Origin: Chromatiales bacterium
GTDB lineage: Bacteria; Pseudomonadota; Gammaproteobacteria; Chromatiales; Chromatiaceae
Direction of reading: 5' to 3'
NCBI GenBank assembly: GCA_022360595.1
Contig: JAKSCN010000595.1
Location: 1-10,516 of the forward strand
Length of the DNA stretch: 10,516 nucleotides
The translations under genes were made by a program, and so were the position numbers. Below are positions 1 to 5,172 of the stretch, one piece after another. Numbering within the stretch: position 1 is the first letter of the stretch; each line of letters opens with the position of its first letter. A model generated the notes under the pieces. That model saw only the letters and a list, made by a program, of their open reading frames with translations, ran no database searches and was not told the DNA's origin.

Positions 1-29
1 AAATTGAACAGCAAATAGTCCTTATCCAT
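1..29 (-). CDS. Possible start of the next gene downstream of hupK (partial, runs off the window)
   Basis: Reading the minus strand from position 29, an ATG opens a frame MDKDYLLFN that is still open at the window edge. It begins 21 bases after the hupK stop. The upstream bases hold only a weak ribosome-binding match (AGG, six bases before the ATG). The visible residues do not match the N-terminus I would expect for HypA (MHELSL-like), the gene that often follows hupK in related clusters. Nine codons are too few to assign a family. Position and spacing are the only support, so this could also be chance. Confidence 0.3.
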
Positions 30-50
30 TCTTCGCCTGTTAAAACCTAC

Positions 51-1232
51 TCAGTTAATCCGTAGCGTATAACCCACACAGGGATCGATGGCATTGACCA
101 TCAACCGGGCTTGCTGTTCCAGCTCAGATTCCGAACCAGGCTGCAATGCCATTAGGCTTTGAGCCAAAACACCCCGAGGGTGAAAATTCCACTCGGTGGG
201 CGCTAAAATCTGATAGCGAGAGACTGCCTCGCTATCGATCTCAACACGATGAATCAGACGCCCTCTCGCCGCTTCCACTTCACTCAGCCCGGCCCCAGAA
301 CCAGCAGACTTAGACGTGCTCTCAGATACGGCAGTATGCAGCATAAACCGCAGTTGCCCAGGTAGTTTGGCCAATTCGACCAGGCGTGCCACTAGTCGGG
401 TAAAGAGTCCGTTTCCATATTGCTCTGTCACCGAGCGAATCAGCTTGTGCCCCGCCTGCCTCGACAGTGAGGTGGTTTCATAACAGCGCTCTTTCCATGT
501 AGGTGCCGCAATAAAATCACCCTCTGTATCCGAGGCGAACGTAGCATCCAGTTCTTCATGCGAAAGTTCGGGCAAGAAGGCAATTTCATTGCTCCCCAGC
601 GACTGCCAACCCTGCTCGGCTATCCATCTGAGCATTCTGGCCGCAATGCTGTCACTCTTATCTGTCCAAGCTCCCAGAGCTTGTTCCTCATCAAATCCAA
701 GCCACTGTTCACAGGGGATACAGTAAATGCTGTTTTTCAGTTGCGACTCTAGCGTTTCGACATGCTTGAGAAGCTCTGCTGCCGGGATACCCTCTAGAGT
801 ACGACCAGGTAGAAACAGCGCCTTTTCAGAATCGAGCAGTTGACGCATCTCTCCCTGCAGCTTCACCACCTGGGCCACAGAGGCATGGTCGGGCTGCTCT
901 TTGAGGAACCCCGGCCAATCCAGCAGCATACGCCAGAGATGCTCTTTTGCTGTTTCAACCGACACCAGCAACTGACGACCAAGCCGGGTCAATGAGGATG
1001 ACTCCAAGCCAAGCGCCCGTTCACTGGCGGTGACCGCGGCCATCGCTTGGGCCGTGCCACACACACTGTAGAGCAGCGGCAAGGTGGCCAATACCTGCTC
1101 CGCTGTTTTACCGATAAAGATCTTTGGCGTCTGTAGCGGTCTGGTAGAGGTGATCACAACATCGCTCACCTGCCAGTTTTGCCAAACCAGCTTGATATCG
1201 ATGCCACCCTCTATGCCGCCACCTGGATTCAT
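51..1232 (-). CDS. hupK: HupK, hydrogenase maturation factor related to the large subunit
   Basis: 393-residue cytoplasmic protein, last recognisable gene of the maturation operon. HupK/HoxV proteins are degenerate relatives of the large subunit and are thought to act as a scaffold for the Fe(CN)2CO moiety before it is handed to HupL. The relationship is visible here. Residues 55-61 (YSVCGTA) resemble the N-terminal CGxC motif of HupL but keep one cysteine (C58). The C-terminus (D383-P384-C385-V-G-Y) resembles the HupL DPCxxC motif but has Tyr in place of the second cysteine. There is no cleavable tail after this motif, since only five residues follow Y388. The start ATG overlaps the hupJ stop as ATGA, with a GAGG sequence six bases upstream. 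The assignment rests on these motifs and gene order; the middle of the protein is poorly conserved and I cannot place domains there. Confidence 0.85.
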   Translation of the reverse strand: MNPGGGIEGGIDIKLVWQNWQVSDVVITSTRPLQTPKIFIGKTAEQVLATLPLLYSVCGTAQAMAAVTASERALGLESSSLTRLGRQLLVSVETAKEHLWRMLLDWPGFLKEQPDHASVAQVVKLQGEMRQLLDSEKALFLPGRTLEGIPAAELLKHVETLESQLKNSIYCIPCEQWLGFDEEQALGAWTDKSDSIAARMLRWIAEQGWQSLGSNEIAFLPELSHEELDATFASDTEGDFIAAPTWKERCYETTSLSRQAGHKLIRSVTEQYGNGLFTRLVARLVELAKLPGQLRFMLHTAVSESTSKSAGSGAGLSEVEAARGRLIHRVEIDSEAVSRYQILAPTEWNFHPRGVLAQSLMALQPGSESELEQQARLMVNAIDPCVGYTLRIN

Positions 1233-1801
1233 GCTTCGCCTCGAAAAACACCCCTTAGAAGATCTCTGCGGGTAATTCCCCGCCTACCGGCTGCAGGTTG
1301 TACCATGTTGCTGGCATTTTGTGCCTTGACCTGACCAGAATTTAAGTCGTTTTCTTCCTGTGAAGTTTGCGTTGTTTGAGGACGGTCACTAATTTCCCGG
1401 TTTTCCGATGCCATCAGCGCGGCAAGCGCCGCTTCAGCGGTTGCCACTGCTGCCGTTTGATCCTCAAACATCTCCATGGGCGAGAACAGGGAGCAGCTCT
1501 GATATCGCCCGATACCGGACTCCTCCCCCACTACAAATTCATAGACGCCTGACGGGAAACGGTGCTGTACGGTTGTACCGGGTGGAAGATCCACCCAGCC
1601 ATCCCCTTCGCAGGGCAGCAGCATCACATTCATGAACCAGGGTGTAATAATCACGCCCAGACAGTGTTCACCCCAGCGCTGAAATCCCACCGCTTGAGCG
1701 CGCAGAACCGAATTCAGAAACGGCATCCCGCACATCCGCTCGGCCTGGATGGTTGAGTAGGTCTGCTCCAGTCCCAGAATCAGGTGCTGGGGATGAATCA
1801 T
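1229..1801 (-). CDS. hupJ: HupJ, HybE-family [NiFe]-hydrogenase assembly chaperone with a twin-arginine-like tail
   Basis: 190 residues. The N-terminal core (about 1-132) has the family signature ERMCGMPFLN (21-30), the AVGF..W segment (37-43), the hydrophobic ITPWFMNVMLLP block (52-63) and CSLFSPMEMF (103-112). HybE/HupJ proteins are chaperones of the hydrogenase small subunit; E. coli HybE binds the HybO signal peptide, which keeps immature subunit from export. A low-complexity, Gln/Ser/Asn-rich linker (about 133-170) leads to a basic tail, 173-184, RRGITRRDLLRG. This tail resembles the Tat motif of HupS in the same window. The start overlaps the hupI stop (ATGA) and a GGAGG lies seven bases upstream inside hupI, so translation is probably coupled. 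Cytoplasmic; no signal peptide. Confidence 0.9.
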   Translation of the reverse strand: MIHPQHLILGLEQTYSTIQAERMCGMPFLNSVLRAQAVGFQRWGEHCLGVIITPWFMNVMLLPCEGDGWVDLPPGTTVQHRFPSGVYEFVVGEESGIGRYQSCSLFSPMEMFEDQTAAVATAEAALAALMASENREISDRPQTTQTSQEENDLNSGQVKAQNASNMVQPAAGRRGITRRDLLRGVFRGEA

Positions 1802-2031
1802 CGCCGCGCCTCCAGCACCATGAACTGGGCCTTCTCGCCGTCACACTCGGGACAGCGCCAGTGATCTGGCAGTTGGCTGAAGGGTGTTTGGGGCTCGATC
1901 TGCCACACCGGGTCACCCTGTTGCGGGTCGTAGACGTACCAGCAGATTTTGCACTCCATCAGCGTCTCATCGTGCAGTTGCCGGTTATCGCCCAAATAAG
2001 AGCCCTCAAATGTCTGTTTTGGCGCACTCAT
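1798..2031 (-). CDS. hupI: HupI, hydrogenase-associated rubredoxin
   Basis: 77 residues with one rubredoxin domain in the second two thirds. The four iron ligands are C27 and C30 (CKIC) and C60 and C63 (CPEC), with the family landmarks WYVYDP, TPF..LPD.W and K..F between and after them. About 25 residues precede the domain. HupI-type rubredoxins are needed for hydrogenase activity under air in related bacteria, probably as a redox partner during Fe-S cluster assembly of the small subunit. The start overlaps the hupH stop as ATGA, and there is no convincing ribosome-binding site of its own, so it most likely depends on translational coupling to hupH. The internal ATG at residue 25 (MECKIC) would give a minimal rubredoxin, but the operon overlap favours the longer form. 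Confidence 0.93.
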   Translation of the reverse strand: MSAPKQTFEGSYLGDNRQLHDETLMECKICWYVYDPQQGDPVWQIEPQTPFSQLPDHWRCPECDGEKAQFMVLEARR

Positions 2032-2891
2032 TGTTGGTAGACCGCCAGAATCTCTTCCAACCGCTGGGCGCTATCTTGAATGTCCTCTCTGGACGCCTTC
2101 GCCACCAACGGCACATCGACAACCTCGATAGTATTGAGAATAATCACATCCGTGGAGTTGAAGAACTGTACCCACCAGACATGGGTAATCCCCGTACTGG
2201 TAATACGGCAGTTGCCGTAGCCGCGCGACAGTATCGCCACCCGGCCTGCGCCCAGGCTAGTGTCAAGATGTTCCAGGTCTTCGGGGCTATGGGGTAACAG
2301 GGTGAGATTGATCACATGGGGTTCGTCACCCGGCTGGTAGGCAGCGACCTTGTCCGCCAATTCAACCAGCAGTGACGGCGCATTCAGCAACACCTCGGCC
2401 TGCTCGGCCGATGCGGCTTGAATCGTCCGCCTGCCCTCGCTGAACACCTCGCTTAACAGAACCGCCGGGACAGCACCAATTTCGATGAGATCTTTTACCA
2501 CCCGCCCTTGCGCATCGAGGTGCTGTACGCGCCAAATTCCGGCCAGAACGGACTCCTGTATTCTGAGATCTTCCGGGTTGTGGAACCGTACACTGACCTC
2601 ACCTTCACCAAGCACTTGGTCTATCAGGGTACGGTTGGTCTGATCGAAACCGCTCAGATCAAACTGTTGTGCCCTGCCCTGTTGATCAAACACTTTTGCG
2701 GCGCTAAGTAATTTATCGAGCAGTTCAAGTGCCGCTTCACACCCTTCGATCTCTTCAGGCTCTGGCAACACAGGGGGGACGAACGTCTGCATCTCTCCGG
2801 GCAGTTGCATATACTCCAATTGAGCGCCATCGGCCTCCAGGGGTTGCGAACCTGGACCTGTTCCAGTGAATGTAATATCGATAGATTTCAT
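2028..2891 (-). CDS. hupH: HupH (HyaF-type) hydrogenase maturation protein
   Basis: 287 residues when started at the second available ATG (MKSIDITF), which has AGGAG seven bases upstream. An ATG 39 bases earlier lies inside hupG and lacks such a site. Recognisable HupH/HyaF blocks are LGEGEVSV (94-101), ESVLAGIWRV (113-122), LNAPSLL (169-175), INLTLLP (194-200), and the strongly conserved ILSRGYGNCRITST (220-233) followed by WWVQFFNSTD and ILNTIEV. The exact biochemical role is not settled. Members are accessory proteins required for full activity of membrane-bound hydrogenases, with roles proposed in small-subunit Fe-S cluster assembly in air. It lies 10 bases after hupG and overlaps hupI by ATGA. 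Cytoplasmic, no signal peptide. Confidence 0.9.
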   Translation of the reverse strand: MKSIDITFTGTGPGSQPLEADGAQLEYMQLPGEMQTFVPPVLPEPEEIEGCEAALELLDKLLSAAKVFDQQGRAQQFDLSGFDQTNRTLIDQVLGEGEVSVRFHNPEDLRIQESVLAGIWRVQHLDAQGRVVKDLIEIGAVPAVLLSEVFSEGRRTIQAASAEQAEVLLNAPSLLVELADKVAAYQPGDEPHVINLTLLPHSPEDLEHLDTSLGAGRVAILSRGYGNCRITSTGITHVWWVQFFNSTDVIILNTIEVVDVPLVAKASREDIQDSAQRLEEILAVYQQ

Positions 2892-2901
2892 CACGCAGCT
2901 C

Positions 2902-3330
2902 CTACACCGAATTACCCATGGGCTCTTCAACTACCGGAATACCGATAGTCGGAGGTCTGGATGGCTCTAAAGAGAGTATCGATTCGATCTCCTGCAGATA
3001 CTCGCTCCAGTTCTGTACCCGGCTGATCACCCCCAGATAGGCGCCATCGCGCAGGAACACCAGGGAGGGCCAGGTTTTAAAGCCGTAACGCTTCTGCAGT
3101 TCACGCTGGGATTTGAGTGCCACTACCGCCGCGCTCAACCGATCGCCAAACACCTTCATCAATTCGGGCAGCACCACCGCCACATCATTGGTCTCTGGAA
3201 ACTGATCGGGGTTTTCGGTAAAGAAGAGCATGACCTGATGGTGTTGCTCCAGGAATTGATCCAGTGTCTCTGTCGACAGTTCCGGCAGTCCATGCTGCTG
3301 AATCAGGTTTTCGATGTGAAAGGGTCTCAT
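2902..3330 (-). CDS. hupG: HupG (HyaE-type) thioredoxin-fold hydrogenase chaperone
   Basis: 142 residues with a thioredoxin-like fold but no CxxC: the strand-turn that would hold the active site reads FFTENPDQFPETNDV (36-50). The cis-proline loop is present (W87-P88), followed by LVFLRDG and the final strand/helix typical of the fold. HyaE/HupG proteins bind the small subunit precursor, including its Tat leader, and act in quality control before export; they are not thiol oxidoreductases. The ATG has AGGAG eight bases upstream, overlapping the hupD stop codon region, and the gene starts 12 bases after hupD. A tail of about 20 residues after 121 is rich in Pro and Glu and of unknown use. Confidence 0.9.
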   Translation of the reverse strand: MRPFHIENLIQQHGLPELSTETLDQFLEQHHQVMLFFTENPDQFPETNDVAVVLPELMKVFGDRLSAAVVALKSQRELQKRYGFKTWPSLVFLRDGAYLGVISRVQNWSEYLQEIESILSLEPSRPPTIGIPVVEEPMGNSV

Positions 3331-3342
3331 TGGCGGCGCTCC

Positions 3343-4035
3343 TCAATATTTTCCACGATGATCGACATCAACCTGCAAACGCCCTGTCTCCTCCAGCAAC
3401 TGCTGGGGAGAGAACTCGATTCGGGCATCATTCAGGATTCTGGCGTCACCAACCCGGCACGCCGCCTCGGAGCTGGGACGCTCCTGCTCGTAGCGCTCCA
3501 GCTCAAGCGCCCGACTGGTGATCGACACACTGTCCGCTATCACTGCTTCCCGCCGCTCGGCCTGTATCCCATGCTTCTCAAGAAAAGCGAGCGCCACCTC
3601 TATCGCGGGTTGGATTTGCGCCTTTACCACCGGTCGCAAGCTGCCGCCGTAGTCTTCCAACACCTCCGGCTGCACCCCGATCAACAGCAGATGTTCTGGA
3701 TAGTCGCCCAGCAACTCCGCGGTCGACAGCACCTCCTGAAAGCCGGTTTGATGCAGGCTCATCTTTTTCGCCCCCATGAACCGGGGCACATCGTCGCCTT
3801 CAATGAGTTTCAACGTACCCGGTACCAAACCATAATCAATGGCATCAAAAACAATCAGAATATCGGTCTCCCGTACGTGTTGAACGAGATAGAGCCCCTG
3901 GGTCCCCCCATCCATTAGAGTGACATTGCTATCGAATTGGTATTGTCGATTCAGCTCTTCAACAGCTCTGACGCCAAATCCTTCGTCTGCCCAGAGGATA
4001 TTGCCGATACCCAATACAAGAATGCGTCGCGTCAC
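3343..4035 (-). CDS. hupD: HupD, endopeptidase that matures the hydrogenase large subunit
   Basis: 230 residues from a GTG start at 4035-4033, which has AAGGG seven bases upstream. The frame stays open further upstream, but that stretch contains the putative sigma-54 promoter, so the longer start is unlikely. The protein is the nickel-dependent peptidase (HyaD/HybD family) that removes the HupL tail after Ni insertion. Visible landmarks are GIGNILWADEGFG (9-21, metal ligand E18), DGGTQG (42-47), FDAIDYG (63-69, ligand D64) and MSLHQ (92-96, ligand H95), plus GVQP and DYGGSL further on. E. coli HyaD is about 195 residues. The last 30-40 residues here form a charged, Glu/Arg-rich extension without a recognisable motif. 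It is the first gene of the hupDGHIJK operon. Confidence 0.93.
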   Translation of the reverse strand: MTRRILVLGIGNILWADEGFGVRAVEELNRQYQFDSNVTLMDGGTQGLYLVQHVRETDILIVFDAIDYGLVPGTLKLIEGDDVPRFMGAKKMSLHQTGFQEVLSTAELLGDYPEHLLLIGVQPEVLEDYGGSLRPVVKAQIQPAIEVALAFLEKHGIQAERREAVIADSVSITSRALELERYEQERPSSEAACRVGDARILNDARIEFSPQQLLEETGRLQVDVDHRGKY

Positions 4036-4078
4036 ACTGTTACCCTTATATTCGGTCGATTTTCGGTACCGAGGAAAA

Positions 4079-4095
4079 CGCAAAAGCCGGGCCAA
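4079..4095 (-). promoter_or_regulatory. Putative sigma-54 (-24/-12) promoter of hupDGHIJK
   Basis: The minus strand reads TTGGCCCGGCTTTTGCG. It matches the RpoN consensus TGGCACG-N4-TTGCW, with one mismatch in the -24 box (A to C) and one after the GC. GG (4093-4092) and GC (4081-4080) are separated by exactly 10 bases. Predicted transcription start is about 4068, giving a leader of about 33 bases to the hupD GTG. sigma-54 control of hup genes through NtrC-type activators (HoxA/HupR) is known in other bacteria. Assignment is by pattern only. Confidence 0.6.
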
Positions 4096-4113
4096 GTAGG
4101 GAAAAACAAAAAT

Positions 4114-4130
4114 ATTGATTGCTTATCAAT
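4114..4130. promoter_or_regulatory. Inverted repeat ATTGAT-N5-ATCAAT upstream of the hupD promoter
   Basis: Perfect 6-bp arms separated by five bases lie about 20 bp upstream of the -24 element. It resembles an FNR box (TTGAT-N4-ATCAA), but the spacer is one base too long. The minus strand of the same segment (4120-4108) also comes within one base of the IHF consensus WATCAA-N4-TTR, a protein that often bends DNA next to sigma-54 promoters. Either role is speculative. Confidence 0.3.
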
Positions 4131-4375
4131 CAGTTAACTAAATGCAGTTCTATTCAACGAGATTAAATCGTCTGATCAGTTTCCATTTTAGATAATAACT
4201 GGATTGTTTTTTACCACTTATATCACTTTTCTTGAGTTAAGCTGACCCAGATCAGGTCACTTTTTCCCTCTATACCTCAATCAATCTATCCCTTATGAAC
4301 AAAAAGGTTTCACTAAAAACATAGAAATGATAAGTAATTAACGCATTAAATTACTTGGTCATTATCAGATTGGCG
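4131..4375. other. AT-rich regulatory gap between the hupC terminator and the hupD promoter
   Basis: No coding sequence is supported here. It holds two further dyads. One is TGACC-N7-GGTCA at 4243-4259, centred about 180 bp upstream of the predicted hupD start, a distance usual for enhancer sites of NtrC-type activators. The other is a perfect 8-bp pair AAGTAATT-N9-AATTACTT at 4332-4356, which extends to ATGA/TCAT at 4327-4362 around a small asymmetry. No matching proteins can be named. Nothing else stands out. Confidence 0.35.
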
Positions 4376-4400
4376 AAAAAAAACGGGCCTGAAAGGCCCG
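4376..4400 (-). terminator. Intrinsic terminator of hupSLC
   Basis: The minus strand forms CGGGCCT-TTC-AGGCCCG (7-bp G+C-rich stem, 3-base loop) followed by eight T residues (4383-4376). It starts 34 bases after the hupC stop codon. It shows that the structural genes end in their own transcript and that hupD needs its own promoter. Confidence 0.9.
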
Positions 4401-4434
4401 CTACAGAGGTGGAGATCAGATCTGTTAACTGCCC

Positions 4435-5121
4435 CTAGGGGCGATCGTCCTTGTACATACGCCAGCCGCTGATCATGGTTGAGATCATACTCTGGCGCGA
4501 CATGATGTCTTCTCGGATAGCGACATAGACGTGAATCATGACGAACCAGACGATGATCCACATACCCCAATGGTGCCAGAGCCGCACATCCTGACTCTGT
4601 CCCATCAACGGGATCAGCCAGCCGAACAGCAGATCCTGCCAACTGCCCAGGCCGGTCTGTTCCGCATAGAGAGCAAAGCCTGTGGCAATCATCAGCAAGC
4701 CGCCGACCGTAATGATCGCCACCATTGTGATATGGGCCAGAGGATTGTGGCCGATATATTTTCTAGGCTCTCTCTCCAAGAACAGATACCAACGCACTTC
4801 ATGGATCAACTCACGCCAAAAACTCACTTTCCAGAACGGAAAGGTAAACAGCTCTCTGGAGGTGTGATTTCCCACAAACGCCCAATAGATACGCCCAATA
4901 AAACCCACTGTAAAAACGTAAGCCGCGGCAAAATGGGCAAAGCGGATATACCCCATAATGTAGTGATCGCTGGCCTCACCCGCCACCGTCGGCAACGGAC
5001 TACCAATGAGATAACCTGTGATCGCCAGTACTACAATGCTCAGCGCATTAACCCAGTGCCATATCCGCACCGGGGCTTCGTACACGTAGACTGCGGTCTG
5101 TGTTTTTAACTCTGTTTGCAT
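4435..5121 (-). CDS. hupC: HupC, di-haem cytochrome b subunit that anchors the hydrogenase
   Basis: 228-residue inner-membrane protein that takes electrons from the HupSL dimer and reduces quinone. Four hydrophobic segments are visible, roughly 22-42, 56-79, 128-152 and 183-203. Haem b ligand candidates sit in them: H22 in RIWHWVNA, H63 in RFAHFAAAY, H183/H184 in RLWHHWGMW and H197 in MIHVYVAIRED. The final motif is typical of the HupC/HyaC family. Length matches the family (about 220-240). The ATG has GGGAG seven bases upstream. A gap of 51 bases separates it from hupL and contains a stable hairpin. It is the last gene of the operon, followed directly by a terminator. Confidence 0.96.
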   Translation of the reverse strand: MQTELKTQTAVYVYEAPVRIWHWVNALSIVVLAITGYLIGSPLPTVAGEASDHYIMGYIRFAHFAAAYVFTVGFIGRIYWAFVGNHTSRELFTFPFWKVSFWRELIHEVRWYLFLEREPRKYIGHNPLAHITMVAIITVGGLLMIATGFALYAEQTGLGSWQDLLFGWLIPLMGQSQDVRLWHHWGMWIIVWFVMIHVYVAIREDIMSRQSMISTMISGWRMYKDDRP

Positions 5122-5144
5122 AGCTACTCTCCCGATTCAGCGAT

Positions 5145-5164
5145 GGCGGGTGCGCACACCCGCC
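5145..5164 (-). repeat. G+C-rich hairpin between hupL and hupC
   Basis: GGCGGGTG-CGCA-CACCCGCC is a perfect 8-bp stem with a 4-base loop, eight bases after the hupL stop. No T-run follows, so it is not an intrinsic terminator. Such intercistronic hairpins can protect the upstream mRNA from 3' decay and raise the yield of hupSL over hupC. That role is inferred. Confidence 0.6.
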
Positions 5165-5172
5165 CCCGTTAA

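Noticed and set aside
1884..2297. Plus-strand open frame of 137 residues
   Set aside because: Antisense to hupI and hupH, no start signal and no recognisable product.
2892..2930. Longer N-terminus for hupH from 2930
   Set aside because: It would overlap hupG by 29 bases without a ribosome-binding site; the ATG at 2891 has AGGAG seven bases upstream.
3238..3918. Plus-strand open frame of 226 residues
   Set aside because: Antisense to hupD and hupG, both of which have intact family motifs; the composition is that of a shadow frame.
4036..4095. Longer N-terminus for hupD from 4095
   Set aside because: The extension covers the putative sigma-54 promoter and lacks a ribosome-binding site; the GTG at 4035 has AAGGG and gives the family N-terminus.
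4531..5109. Plus-strand open frame of 192 residues
   Set aside because: Antisense to hupC, and rich in His, Gln and Asn as expected from the complement of a membrane-protein gene.
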